DNA from: Zygnema cylindricum
Lineage: Eukaryota; Streptophyta; Zygnematophyceae; Zygnematales; Zygnemataceae
Length of the DNA: 64,000 nt
Assembly (NCBI GenBank): GCA_037447655.1
Contig: JBBHKE010003030.1
Coordinates: 102,989 to 166,988, forward strand
Direction: 5' to 3'
Shown: positions 23,096-33,024 of the stretch, piece after piece
Layout: each line of letters starts with the position of its first letter
Numbering within the stretch: the stretch's first letter is position 1
Notes under the pieces: model-generated
Database searches by the model: none
What the model saw: only the letters and a program-made list of their open reading frames with translations
Told to the model about the DNA's origin: nothing
Position numbers and translations under genes: made by a program

Positions 23096-24070
23096 GGTTA
23101 TGGGCCCACCATCTAGGGTGCCCATATTAAATGGAGCTGGCTTTATATACTGGGAAAGTATGATGACACTAGTTCTATGTAAGAAAAGGTTTTGGGGAAT
23201 AGGGAGTGGACGGGTGAGGCGTCCATCCAATCTTGGGATACCTCCAGGGTTTACGGAGGTAGATTCACTGGAGATGCAGATCCATTTTCAACGAAGGAGA
23301 CGAAAGAAGGAGAGGTGGTAGACAAAGGAAAGGAGAAGGAGACGACCACACCAATAACAACTAGTTCGGCATTCATGTCACCTATTCTAAGGAACGAGGA
23401 GAATGATAGTGATACCTGGGACTTCAACAATATGGCGGCAAAGCACTTCATCCTCCGCCACCTTACTAAAGGACTTGCATGTCCTCATTTACAGGCAGAA
23501 AGGGCATCCCATCTTTGGATGGCTCTCATAGAGATGTACCGAAGTAGTACGATTCAGCAACAACAGTTGGCTGATCATAAAGTTAAAGAGTACGTATACA
23601 AAGGGGGGAATATATTGGATTTTTGCAATGAGCTTGCTACCTTTTTCATGGAGCTAGAGAGTGCTCTAAAAGATTTTAGTGGAAAAGAAAAGGATAACTG
23701 TCTACTGATGAAGTTACCCGATGAGTTCGAGAACATAGTGAACCGTGTGCAGGACTTGCTAGACTCAAGGTGGATATGGAACTCAGTGGTAGGAATGATT
23801 CTTGTTCGAGAGAATACAATTGAGATCCGAAGGGGAGGAAAGAGTGGGTAAGCCTTGGCAGCTGGGACCGACTAGAGGAACAAGGATTCCCGCACACCGG
23901 TGGGAAATTACGGAGGGGGGGAGCATAAAAATCAGACAAACGAGTTCGGACCAAGGGATCCCAAGGGTTTATGTCATTTCTATAAGAAACTAGGGCACTA
24001 TATGGCAGAGTGCACTAAACTAACCGAGCTTCGGTTATAGGAGGGTCAGACCGGAGGAAACCCGAGAGGA
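23076..24070 (+). pseudogene. Copia G gag
   Basis: Starts MEVFELQVMGPPSRVP, then INFNG-type ILNGAGFIYWESMM. A frameshift near 23270 moves to the long frame ending at 23851 (PITTSSAFMSPILRNEEN, WDFNNMAAKHFILRHL, LWMALIEMYRSSTIQQQQL, KLPDEFENIVNRVQDL, VGMILVRENTIEIRRGG). A stop after GKSG is followed by the nucleocapsid zinc knuckle CHFYKKLGHYMAEC near 23967-24010, in which the second Cys is Tyr. Intact relatives have CX2CX4HX4C; element L keeps it. Confidence 0.85.
23096..23110 (+). promoter_or_regulatory. Primer binding site of G
   Basis: GGTTATGGGCCCACC immediately after the LTR: a perfect 15-base complement to the initiator tRNA-Met anticodon arm, and simultaneously gag codons. Confidence 0.85.
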
Positions 24071-24085
24071 AAGAAAAAGGCCCTT

Positions 24086-25360
24086 ATGACACAGGTACAT
24101 GTGGTGGAATTCGAAGACGAGGACAATAAGCTCCTATTGGATGAGGAGGAAGAAGCGACAAACGAGGTAGAAATTCCACGAAAGCAGAAATGTGCTTTCG
24201 GTGGATTGAAAGGTGAAGCAGGCAGGATTGTAGATTCAGGTGCCTCCATGCACATATGTAAAGATAAACACCTGTTCACTAAGATAAGAAAGATTCCCAC
24301 CGTAAAGATAGAGTACGGGGATGGGAGGATAGTCACTACTACTCTTGTAGGATCGGTAGATCTAAAAGTGTTGGTAGAAGGAAAGACATCCATAGTTACA
24401 TTTTCCGATGTATTGTTTATTCCGGAGCTGAACAAAAACCTCATCTCTACGTCCATATTAGATGATAAGGGTTTTGATACTAGCACTAGGAAAGGAGTCT
24501 TTACTGCTAGTTTTGAGGAGGAAGTTTATTTCACCATTGAAAAAGGTAGCCAAAGGATGTTTAGGCTGATTTTAAGCAATTAAAAGAAGAAACTTATTAT
24601 GCTGGTGTTCATGATATAATGATGTGGCATAAGAGGCTTGGGCATGTGAATCTAGATAAGTTAAGAGAGATGAAAAAGATGGGAGTGGTGGAAGGAATTC
24701 AGTTCAGTGAGAGTGAGAATCTAAGTGATTATAGTGGATGTGCTCAAGGTAAAGCACACAGATTGCCCTTTCCCAAAACAGCCACCTATAGGGGAGAAAA
24801 AACTCTAGATTTAGTACACACAGATATTTTGGGACCGGCCAAAGTGCCCTCACCAGGTGGGAAGAGATTTATGATGATTATCACTGATGATAGGTCTCGG
24901 TGTTCCAGGGTGTATTTTTTGAAAAACAAGTTAGAAGATCAGGATTGTTTTAGACAATATAAAGCATGGAGCGAAAAACTCAATGAAACTCAAATCAAGA
25001 GAGTAAGGAGTGACAATGGTGGAGAGTATACTTCTAACCAGTTTGAGAATTTTCTGAGGGAAGATGGGGTCCAACACCAAAAGACAGTTCCAAGAAATCC
25101 GGGACAGAATGGGGTAGCTGAAAGGTTAAATAGAACACTAAGTGATAGTGTTATAAGTATGTTGTCAGACAAGAAGATAGGAAATAGGTTTTGGGCCAAA
25201 GCAATGATTTGTGCTAATAACCTCAAAAATAGAGTTATTACTTCAGCTATAAAAGATCAAACACCTTATGAGAGATGGACAGGCTGGAAACCAGACATAT
25301 CTCACTTAAAGGTTTTCGGCAGTCAAGTATTCAGTCTAGATACAGATCGGTCTAATTAGA
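24086..25360 (+). pseudogene. Copia G protease and integrase
   Basis: Protease: GRIVDSGASMHICKDKHLF (active site DSG), LFIPELNKNLISTS. A stop at 24583 falls just before MWHKRLGHVNLDKLREM (24619). The Cys pair of the HHCC module is damaged (YSGCAQGK, first Cys lost). Integrase core: LVHTDILGP, ITDDRSRCSRVYFLKN, RSDNGGEYTSNQF and GVAERLNRTL, so all three acidic residues are present. C-terminal DQTPYERWTGWKPDISHLKVFGSQ, then a TAG at 25357 after DRSN. Confidence 0.9.
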
Positions 25361-27438
25361 AGCTAGATCCTAAAGGAAAATCGGGATACTTATTAGGATA
25401 TGAAGAGGATGTTAAGGGATATAGAGTTTATGATCTTAGAAGGGAAGATATAATCTTAGTAAAGCATCTAGTAGTTATGGATGAAGGAAAGTCCGTGGAT
25501 CCCTTCAAGTGTACAAAGTCAATAAAAATCAGATATGAGTCAGAAAATTCCGATGACTTTGAACTTTCTAACTATCCAGGTTTTAGTGAAGATGACATTC
25601 TTGCAGGTACAAATCAGATCGAAAAGGACTCGGCTGGGAAAACTCTAGTGACAACTCTAGCCAAAGCGGAAGACGTGATGGAAATTGATTCGGAATCAAG
25701 GGATAGGGGAGAAGCCAAGATTGTTCGAAAGAACCCACAAGAACTATCGATTCCGGCCACAGATTTTGAAGGGGGGAGGAGAAGTAGTAAAAGATTACAA
25801 AAAAAACATGTTAATAACAAGGTAACAAAACTATCTCATCAAGATGAACCTCAAATTTATAGAGAGGCGATGACTTGTCCAGAAAGGAACTAGTGGAAGA
25901 CAGCCATCAATGAGGAGATGGCCTCAATTATGGCAACCGATACTTGGGAGCTGGTGGATTGTCCGCCTAACCAAAAACCAATCGGTTGTAAGTGGGTTTT
26001 CATATCAAAACTGAACCCGGATAACACCATTGACCGTTACAAAGTCCGATTAGTGGCAAAAGGATTTTCATAGAAAGATGGAATCGACTACGAGGAAACC
26101 TTTGCCCCGGTCGTCAGATTTCCCTTCGTCCCCATACTTCTCAGTCTAGCTGCAGCGGAATACATGGAGGTGCACAAGATGGACATCAAGACAACCTTTT
26201 TGCATGGAGAATTGGAAGAGGAGATCTTCATACGACAACCCGAAGGATTTGTGGAGGAAGGAGAGGAGAGTAAGGTATGCCGGCTGATTTACTCTCTTAA
26301 CGGTTTGAAACACGCGCCTCGACAATGGAATAAGAAACATGATGAGTTTCTTACCGGTCTGGGATATATCTGGATCAGCTCAGATCACTCAATCTATGAT
26401 TTTGAAGATGAGGAAGGTATAATATTTATTGCAATTTATGTTGATGATTTACTTTTTTTAAGTAAATCAATGGAAATAATTAGTAAACTGAAATCCGATC
26501 TTAAAGGGAGATTTGAAATGAAGGATATGGGAGAAGCAAAATATGTTTTAGGAATTCAAGTAGAAAGAGACTGAGAAAGAAAGATTATAAGATTGACTCA
26601 AAAGGAAGCAATAAGGAACATGCTAGAAATTTTTCAGATGGATAAAGCTAATAGTTCTACACTCCAATGGTGTTAAAGAAGGGAAGTGAGGGGAGTGAAG
26701 AAGAAGGAGTCATAGTCATAGATGAGGAATTAAGTCTTGAAGAACAGAAGTTCATGCAAACTATTCCTTACAGGCAAGTAGTGGGAAACCTAATTTATTT
26801 TATGAATTGTACCCGGCCGGATTTAGCTATAGCTGTAGGAGTGTTGAGTAGAAGTCTAAATACTCCCACTAAGAAGGATTCGGAGGCAGCTAAGAGAGTC
26901 TTTAAATATTTGATAGAAACTAGGGATCTATGGTTGCATTTGGGTGGGAAGAATATTGACATCACTACTTGAAGTGATGCCAGTTATGGTGATGCTCCGA
27001 TGAGAAGATGTACTTCTGGATATGTATAAGATGTGGGTTATAGGGCTTGCTGTTAGAGTAGCAAACAACAAATAGCAAAAGGTTATTGCTCAGTCCACCA
27101 TGGAGGCTAAGTATACGGCCTCTTGCTCTGCTGTTAAAGAATTGATGTGGGTCAAGTCTTTGACAGGTGAGCTTGGTCACCTTAAGAGTGGTGTGCAGAA
27201 TTTTTTTTGTGATAATCAGACTGCAATCGCTATTTCTGCCAATCCTAAACATCATTTTAAAGCTAAACACATGGACATTAGACCCGACTTTGTTAGAGAG
27301 AAAGTAGAAAACAAAATAATCAGTTTAGAGTACCGACTTGATAGTGAGATGGTAGCTGATATGATGACCAAACCTGTGCCTTCCCCTAAACTAATTTTTT
27401 GCAAGGAGAAGTGTGGTCTGGAATTAAGAATTGACTAG
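25361..27438 (+). pseudogene. Copia G linker, reverse transcriptase and RNase H
   Basis: KLDPKGKSGYLLGYEEDVKG then an acidic linker (25477-25893). RT: TWELVDCPPNQKPIGCKWVF, YEETFAPVVRFP, MDIKTTFLHGELEEE, LNGLKHAPRQWNKK (normally YGLKQAPRQW) and catalytic IAIYVDDLLFL. Stops near 25891, 26071 and 26572; a one-base loss near 26660. RNase H: TPMVLKKGSEGSEEE, IPYRQVVGNLIYFMN, a TGA before SDASYGD, damage around WSSKQQ, then FFCDNQTAIAISANPKHHFKAKHMD and MMTKPVPSPKLIF. The polypurine tract AAAATAAGGGGAG ends at 27451. Confidence 0.9.
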
Positions 27439-27887
27439 AAAATAAGGGGAGTGTAAAAATCGATGGTTATTTTATTATTTTCTAGGTCTTAATTGGAAAT
27501 ATAGAAAGAAGCCGAGGAAGTCTGCCTCTAACTTCTCTCTCGAACTCCCACACTTGTTGCAGTCACTGAGAAGTTGGAGAGGAAGCTAAAGCCATAGCTA
27601 CCTAGGCTATCAGAGGTTTTACGGGAAATAGATTAGTTAATTTACAAATAGGTAGGTTTATTTACTAAAAGGTGTATGTCTGTAACACGATTAAATCTTG
27701 GTACCTGCCGATTGTCAGAACGGCAGTAGCGGGTAGTCTTAGCCGTTAATTCTAGAAGTTACGATACACACTATAGGGTTTGATATTTATTTAAATGTTA
27801 ACACGTAGGAAAATTCATTTTATGGCGGATGTTTATGGTTACATGGATCCCGTTATGTGAAACATACGGATTTCGGTATGGACGAGA

Positions 27888-28423
27888 TGTTGAAAAGGTG
27901 TTATTTTGTATTCTACCTTTTTTGAGTCTTGCAGTTCTTATACTTGTCATAGTCACTGAGAATTGACAGGCAGCCATGGCTGCCTTGGACAGATAAGAAG
28001 ATAGATAGAAGACAAAGCTCCTGCAAAATTTATGTCGCCATAGACAGGATTTGATCCTGTAACCTCCGGGAGAAAGCCGTAAGGAAAAGGCGCTCGCCTT
28101 ATCCGTTAGGTCTTGATGTATCGATTCATGTACTGTACTGGATAAGTATTTAAAGAAAAAACATACAGCATATTCCGTTTAACATCTTACGAAACGAAAT
28201 GAAGCATGGAACGTATGGTATCGCACGAAATGTAGTACCGCACGAAATAAATGAAACATACATTTGATTTCGACAAACCAAGCTACACAAGGGTGTAGTC
28301 AGTCAGAGTTTTTGCGTCCCAGGTTGGGACTTATCCATTGTCAAAGTCAAAAGTGCATATACTATCCTAGAGGCTTCACATAAGCTAAACATTCTGTGTA
28401 CAAATGGAGGTCACAGAATTACA
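27888..28423 (+). repeat. Solo LTR of a shorter family (gamma) in the 3' LTR of G
   Basis: 536 bp from TGTTGAAAAGGTG to CACAGAATTACA, flanked by CGAGA (27883-27887) and CAAGA (28424-28428), a 4/5 target duplication. Removing it restores alignment of the two halves of the G LTR. It carries an in-LTR start ATGGAGGTCACAGAATTACA (20 bases to the end) and a well-preserved antisense tRNA-like segment. Confidence 0.85.
28036..28113 (-). other. tRNA-like segment in the gamma solo LTR (Arg-like D arm)
   Basis: On the minus strand GACCTAACGGATAAGGC resembles the D arm of plant tRNA-Arg genes (GGCCTAATGGATAAGGC). It is followed about 35 bases later by ACAGGATCAAATCCTGT, a perfect 5-bp T stem with a 7-base loop and near-consensus B box. 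No 7-bp acceptor stem can be closed, so it is not a functional tRNA gene. Confidence 0.55.
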
Positions 28424-29071
28424 CAAGAAAAAAGTACCGTGCATTTTGTTTCTTTTACGAAACAAATACCGCACAAGCATTTATAACGGCTACGATTGAA
28501 ATTTGCATTCAATCGAACGGTCGAAGAGAAAGCCAAGATCGCTGAAAAGATTCTCGGCAGTTTGTGGTCATCGCCACATCGGATGACACGTGGCACAATT
28601 ACTTTGGATCGCGGCATCTCCAAGAGTTACGGGACCAAATCCGGATAAGACATGTGTCGACATTTAGGCCATGTCGTACGAATTCCGTACATAAAGTACA
28701 CCAGCATCTGTACTTTTATGTACGGCAGTGTAATATTATTGGTGTCGTACACTAGTAGATAGAGTTTGTGAGAGAGATAGGACTTAGAAAAATTGGTAGA
28801 TAGGACCCTCTCTCCCAAAGAACTATTGTACAAAAGGTCAACTTTGACCCTCCATAGCTACCCTCCATAGCTTACTGCTCAGGGGAACAAATTTAGAGAT
28901 TCTTTTTGCTATCGGCTCAGGAGAGTCTTGCCTTCACGAGGTGAAGGTGGTCAAAGCTTTTGTTTGCCACGGTGGCTGTTATTCGTGCTGAAAGACAAAG
29001 GGGTCAGAGTTTTCCTAGAGGCTTCGTGTGAGGTGCTTACTCTTAGGTCATATGGAGGTCTCTGAGTTGCA

Positions 29072-29400
29072 GAAAATGACAGAAAAAGCCACTTAATTAA
29101 GCACACAGAGACGCACCCTAATTTAAGTGTTACGAGAGAGTGTACTTGGTGGTAAGCTTGCCACCGACTTTCTCCTACACCAATAAAATGTTTGTTCGCC
29201 GACAACCAAACCTTTATGTAACATGTCCGTAAAATCTGCGTTGATTTCCAAACGTAAATAGTTTGTACGGATAAATTTAGTGTTTCGCTGACGCGTGGAA
29301 TATTATGACGTCTTCCGAAATTCTAGAAATGATACCGCTTCGTCGCTGGTCATCGTTGCCTCAGCGACGAGATCATCTCATCGCCTTTTCTCACAGATGA
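29072..29400. other. Unassigned sequence between element G and a CT repeat
   Basis: No coding signal or recognisable repeat. It may continue the DNA into which G inserted (left part ending at 21766). It contains CCACCGACTTTCTCC, TTAAGCACACAG and an A/T-rich stretch but nothing with homology elsewhere in the window. Confidence 0.4.
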
Positions 29401-29429
29401 CTCATTGAGAGTCCACAATTTTTTGAAAC

Positions 29430-29700
29430 CAATACCTCTCTTGCATCTCCCTCTCTTGTATCTCTCTCTCTTGTATCTCTCTTTCTCTTGTATCTTTCTC
29501 TCTCTTGTATCTCTCTCTCTTGTATCTCTCTCTCTCTTGTATATCTCTCTCTCTTGTATCTCTCTCTCTTGTATCTCCCTTTCATGTATCTCTCTATTTT
29601 GTATCTCTCTCTCTCGTATCTCCCTCTCTTGTATCTCCCTCTCTTGTATCTCTATTTTTTGGATCTCTCTCTCTCTTGTATCTCTCTCTCTTTTACCTAT
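29430..29700 (+). repeat. CTCTCTTGTAT minisatellite
   Basis: About 16 imperfect copies of a 14-20 base unit built on TCTCTCTCTTGTATC. Open frames on either strand here (Arg/Glu-rich on minus, Leu/Ser-rich on plus) are translations of the repeat, not genes. Confidence 0.85.
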
Positions 29701-29769
29701 ATTCCCCACCTTTATCTATTTTTTTCTTTATCAAAGTGCATTTTTATTTGTTTTTTTTTTCTTATGATA

Positions 29770-29916
29770 ATTTGGATGCTTAAACAAATCTTTTGGAGAA
29801 TTGTTGAATCACGTAATAGTGTGGTATTTCTAATTCAAGAAATAGATAAACATCTAAAACTGGTCACTTGGGAGAATTAACACTACAATACGACAATAAT
29901 AAAAGACGGAATTCAG
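29770..29916 (+). pseudogene. O-fucosyltransferase-like exon, plus-strand copy, broken
   Basis: Reads IVESRNSVVFLIQEIDKHLK then LVTWEN, a TAA, and HYNTTIIKDGIQ before a good donor CAG/GTTAGT at 29916. It aligns with 46668-46850 of the other copy (LKPVTWENYDYNVTIIGDGIQ). The stop replaces a Tyr codon. The matching downstream exon is at 31375, in the same phase. The upstream end is uncertain. Confidence 0.55.
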
Positions 29917-29937
29917 GTTAGTATCGCTAGTTACTAT

Positions 29938-30385
29938 GCTCCCCCGGGACTCCCTCTCCCTCGACCTCTCCCTTTTCCTCTCCCTTTCCCTCTACCCCCC
30001 CTCTCTCTCTCCCTCTCCCTCCATATATTCTTCTCTCTCTGCCTCTCCCTTTGCCTCTTGCTCCGATAATGGAATCATGCTCCTCTGTGTCTCCTTCTCC
30101 CTCTGCCTTTCCCTCGCCCTTCTCCCTCTCCCTTTCCCTTTCTCCCTCTCCCTCTCCCTTTCTTTCCCTCTCTCCCTCTCCCTTTGCTTCTCCCTCTCCC
30201 TCTCTACGCTCTTCTCTCTCTGCCTCTCCTATTGCCTCTTGCTCCGATAATGGAACCTTCATGCTCCTTCGTGTCTCCTTCTCCCCCTCCCTCTCCCTTT
30301 TCTTCTCCCTCTCCCTCTCCCTTTACTTCCCTCTCTCCCTCTCCCTTTCCTTCTCCCTCTCCCTCTCTACGCTCTTCACTCTCTG
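29938..30385 (+). repeat. (CCCTCT)n pyrimidine tract in an intron of the broken copy
   Basis: Almost pure C/T on the plus strand, with a longer-period structure: the block GCCTCTTGCTCCGATAATGG occurs at about 30050 and 30233, about 183 bases apart. It is the counterpart of tracts at 42375-42705 and 45770-46620 in the other copy. Long Ser/Pro/Leu frames here are repeat artefacts. Confidence 0.8.
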
Positions 30386-30513
30386 CCTCTTGTTGGATTG
30401 GCAGGTGAAGTCAGTCTTGGCACGTGAAGTCAGTCTAATACAGGGTAGAATATGGTATATCCATACTCGAGCCGCCTGTAATAAATGGGTACGGACCCAC
30501 CAGTCTCTACATC

Positions 30514-30585
30514 GAGATGGTGGCACAGTGGTAGTGCGTTCGCAGCTGAAGTGAAAGGTCCCAGGTTCGAACCCTAGCCGGCTCA
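30514..30585 (+). other. tRNA-like sequence in the TRIM 5' LTR
   Basis: A box TGGCACAGTGG at 30521-30531 (fits TRGCNNAGTGG) and B box GGTTCGAACCC at 30564-30574, correctly spaced. One acceptor pair is lost relative to the 3' LTR copy (GAGATGG versus GAGCTGG). Confidence 0.75.
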
Positions 30586-30798
30586 AATTTCCCAAGTGTG
30601 GGACATGCCGAATCTTGGATTTCACGGAAATCTAACATGGTATCAGAGCCAGTGGGATTGCGGATGGTTTGACTGGCTTTCCCGTGAGGGGGGGTGTTGG
30701 ATTGGCACGTGAAGCCGGTCCAATACATGGTAGAATATGGTATATCCATACTCAAGCCGCCTGTAATAAATGAGTACGGACCCACCAGTCTCTACATC

Positions 30799-30870
30799 GA
30801 GCTGGTGGCACAGTGGTAGTGTGTTCGCAGCTGAAGTGAAATGTCCCAGGTTCGAATCCTGGCCGGCTCA
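30799..30870 (+). other. tRNA-like sequence in the TRIM 3' LTR, full cloverleaf
   Basis: 72 bases with a 7-bp acceptor stem (GAGCTGG with CCGGCTC, one G-T pair), A box TGGCACAGTGG (30806-30816), anticodon-arm-like stem TTCGC/GTGAA with loop AGCTGAA, and perfect T arm CCAGG-TTCGAAT-CCTGG containing canonical B box GGTTCGAATCC (30849-30859). Position 33 is G rather than the required T, so it is tRNA-derived but unlikely to decode. Both LTR copies could act as internal pol III promoters. Confidence 0.8.
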
Positions 30871-30927
30871 ATTTTCCCAAGTGTGGGACATGTCGAATCC
30901 CGGATTTCACAAAAATCTAACACCTCT

Positions 30928-31374
30928 CCCGTTACCTCTTGCACTTATAATGGTAAACCTCATTTTCTCACACATTTAAAAAATTTTGGTTTTCACTTTG
31001 TACCACAATTGGCGTCTTTTATTTAATTGAAGAATTGAATTAATCAAAATTGAAATAAGAATTTGATTTATGGTTTATGACAATATCAAATAACTAGCAA
31101 TCGTTTCCTTTCTTTCTAAAAAAAATAAAAAAAGTTTTTTTACCATTAAGAACAAAAAAAAAAAAAAAAAGTTTTTTTACCATTAAAAAAAAAAAAAAAA
31201 AAAAAAGCCATCTTATTCTCACAATGTAACATGATATTTATGACAATATTGCAATTTTCATAAACTTATCACATTTTTATTTTTGAACTCAAAACAATTT
31301 TCTTTGATGGGCTTTCTTTTAACTCTTTCATTTTTATTTTTTGTCTTTTCATTTCATTTTTTTTTTTTTGTTAG
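30928..31374 (+). other. Rest of the intron of the broken fucosyltransferase-like copy
   Basis: Continues the pyrimidine tract, then A/T-rich DNA (AATTGGCGTCTTTTATTTAATTG at about 31008 is repeated on the minus strand at 42300). Two poly-A runs of 18 and about 26 bases (31145-31206) each follow GTTTTTTTACCATTAA, a short duplication. It ends in a T-rich 3' splice site. Confidence 0.6.
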
Positions 31375-31548
31375 GGGATTCTTGACAAATTGACTTGTAT
31401 AGAGTCGGAGGTTTTTTGTATCCGCCCGGTTTTTGTCTTAACAAAAAAAACAAATCATATTTTTTCGAATTCTGCCAAAGAAATAATTTATAATCGAAAT
31501 AAAAAAGGGTTATTATCAAAATCTACATCATTTGTAAGACCAGAATAA
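31375..31548 (+). pseudogene. Last exon of the broken fucosyltransferase-like copy, itself open
   Basis: After TTTTTTTTTTGTTAG, 57 codons then TAA: GILDKLTCIESEVFCI, AKEIIYNRNKKGLLSKSTSF. It aligns over its length with 41511-41311 (GILDKLTCMEAEVFLF, TREIVTYRDKKGLLSNATSF). The GILDKL and ESEVF residues resemble the C-terminal segment of O-fucosyltransferase-like proteins. The exon is intact but its partner exon has a stop and other exons are inverted, so the copy is dead. Confidence 0.6.
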
Positions 31549-32074
31549 TTAGGAACAAATTTTCCTAATTTAATTTCAAAAATTAAATCAAGACCAAACA
31601 AAAAGAAATAAAATCTTGACGTTTTTGCTTGATTTGAAAATGCTTTCTATTTCATTAAAAACTGTTTTTTTAAAAGGAATTAAGAAGTAAGAGAGAAAGA
31701 TTTAGGTTTTTTTTTTCTTTTTTTGTCTTTTCAGCGTGTCCCATTTGAACTTTAGGACAAAGAAAAAGAAAGAAAGAAAAAAAAAAAAACTCACTTTGAA
31801 AAAAACCTATGTGATTGTTTTAAGAAACTAAACCAAAATGTTAAACCATAAAAATTAAGCCATTTAAACTTTTAAATAAAATTATGAGATTAAAATCCAA
31901 AATTAAACTGTGAAATTTCAACATATAACAACATATACTCTGTACCAAATTAATTTATACTTTTGTATTAAAACAATTGGTAACAAATTCCTTTAAACGC
32001 AAACCCATAAAAATGCCATTTTTTTTACAGCATAGAAAAAATGTTATTAACCTTTTTCAATACCAAAAACTAAC
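31549..32074. other. A/T-rich non-coding sequence including a dispersed repeat
   Basis: Around 31810-31935 is a block (GTGATTGTTTTAAGAAACTAAA, then CATAAAAATTAAGCCATTTA) that recurs at about 47070-47215 in the same orientation and at about 35890-36000 in reverse. No gene is visible. Confidence 0.5.
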
Positions 32075-32362
32075 CTCATTTGAACACTCATGTCGGATGC
32101 AAGAAAAAAAACCCAAAGAAACCTTATAAAATAATAATTAAAATAATTTTATATTTAGTTTTGCTTTGATCTTGAGCTAAGATCCTGAGTTGTACGGAAT
32201 AGTCCTTTACTACAAAACATGAATTTCTTTTACTATGAGTCCTCTCATAAGCATTTTACTCAAATCGCCAATGTACCGCAATCGAACGGTTATCCATTTT
32301 TCTCTTTAAAATCATCGTTTTTTTGTCAAATTTTTAGTGTACAACAAAAAATCAAGTTCTAA
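32075..32362 (-). pseudogene. Fucosyltransferase-like HWR exon, inverted broken copy
   Basis: On the minus strand, after CTCTTTAG, it follows 47590-47348 of the other copy: MDNRSIAVHWRFE keeps the diagnostic V-H-W-R core, then a stop. The donor AATGAG/GTTAGT at 32075 is conserved with AATGAG/GTCAGT. Several stops make it non-functional. Orientation is opposite to the exons at 29770 and 31375, so the copy was rearranged by an inversion. Confidence 0.6.
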
Positions 32363-32510
32363 CTAAAGAGAATGGGAGGGGGAGGAAGAGGGAGAGGGAG
32401 AGGGAGAGGGAGAGGGAGAGGGAGAGCGAGAGGGAGAGGGAGAGCGAGAGGGAGAGGGAGGGGGAGAGAGAGAGTGAGGGGGGGGGGGGGGGAGAGAGAC
32501 AGAGGGAAGA
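32363..32510 (-). repeat. Pyrimidine (CCCTCT)n tract next to a splice acceptor
   Basis: GGGAGA repeats on the plus strand, i.e. a CTCCCT tract on the gene strand ending directly at the acceptor AG of the HWR exon. The same arrangement, shorter, is found at 47593-47672 in the other copy. Frames through it are artefacts. Confidence 0.75.
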
Positions 32511-32819
32511 AAACATGTTTGAAAATACAAAAAGTAAGCTTAAGTGATGCCAAAAAATCACGAAAGGAACGTGAAAGGAGATTGATTTGAAAAGACATAA
32601 GATTGTTATAAACAATGTCAAAAAGGACAGAATGCAAAAGAAACATTTGAGAATGCAAAAAACACGCAGATTGACATTTAAACAAAATAAATCACAACAC
32701 CAGTTTCTAAAAAATCTATTGTTTCAGTATTGAAACAAATCCCTCTATTAAAAAAGGAAAAATTGTAAATTGGATATCATTTTATGTGATCTCACTTCTA
32801 AATATTACAAATTATGTTG

Positions 32820-33005
32820 CATAGCAATGCAACATATTTTGTGATGTCGAGAACATCATATTGTGAAGCAAAATTTGCTCCTTTGATCGCATGATTTTCG
32901 TTATACAAATATTCTTTCTTGAATGTTGTACGAAAAAAAAAAAGACCGAATCCCTCTGTATTTAAAGTACCAACCAATCAGCCTATCTGTTTAGGAAATC
33001 TCTCA
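32820..33005 (-). pseudogene. Fucosyltransferase-like middle exon, inverted broken copy
   Basis: Minus strand: ENHAIKGANFASQYDVLDIT aligns with ENLAMQGAIFASQYDVLVVT at 48010-48090. Upstream of it frameshifts spoil the match to NILDTEGFSELPF. Homology ends close to 33010, where the LINE-like sequence begins. Confidence 0.5.
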
Positions 33006-33024
33006 CAAAACAAATTAAAAAGCA

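Larger units (their letters stand above)
21767..29071 (+). mobile_element. Copia element G, full length (5' LTR, gag-pol, 3' LTR), dead
   Basis: The only element in the window with both LTRs, primer site, all pol domains and polypurine tract in order. Flanks are TAAAA (21762-21766) and GAAAA (29072-29076), a near-match target duplication. The body has gag (23076), protease (24.23 kb), integrase (24.6-25.4 kb), RT (25.9-26.6 kb) and RNase H (26.7-27.4 kb), the classic copia order. At least eight stops or frameshifts make it non-functional. The 3' LTR was later hit by a solo LTR of another family. Confidence 0.9.
27452..29071 (+). repeat. 3' LTR of element G, interrupted by a solo LTR
   Basis: Two parts, 27452-27887 and 28424-29071, together match the 5' LTR (minus its 263-bp duplication) from TGTAAAAATCGATGG to TCTGAGTTGCA. 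The antisense tRNA-like block (27681-27752) has decayed: ACGATTAAATC in place of GGATTTGATCC. Confidence 0.85.
30391..30922 (+). mobile_element. TRIM retrotransposon with tRNA-like LTRs
   Basis: Complete miniature LTR element: 5' LTR 30391-30637 (247 bp), primer site TGGTATCAGAGCC at 30638-30650 (3' end of initiator tRNA-Met), only 57 bp of internal DNA, polypurine GTGAGGGGGGG ending 30694, and 3' LTR 30695-30922 (228 bp). LTRs start TGTTGGATTGG and end ATCTAACA. Target duplication CCTCT (30386-30390 and 30923-30927). The 5' LTR is longer only because of a 19-bp tandem repeat (GGTGAAGTCAGTCTTGGCA unit). It has no coding capacity and must borrow enzymes. It sits in the pyrimidine tract of an intron. 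Confidence 0.95.

Noticed and set aside
23270-27010. Programmed stop readthrough or frameshifting in gag-pol of G
   Set aside because: Stops and frameshifts occur at many unrelated positions and differ from those in L and K, so decay is simpler.
27888-28423. A real tRNA gene within the solo LTR
   Set aside because: D and T arms are tRNA-like, but no acceptor stem or anticodon arm can be formed and the orientation is that of the LTR family feature.
29350-29767. Arg/Glu-rich (minus) and Leu/Ser-rich (plus) open frames of 90-130 codons
   Set aside because: Translation of the CTCTCTTGTAT minisatellite in several frames at once.
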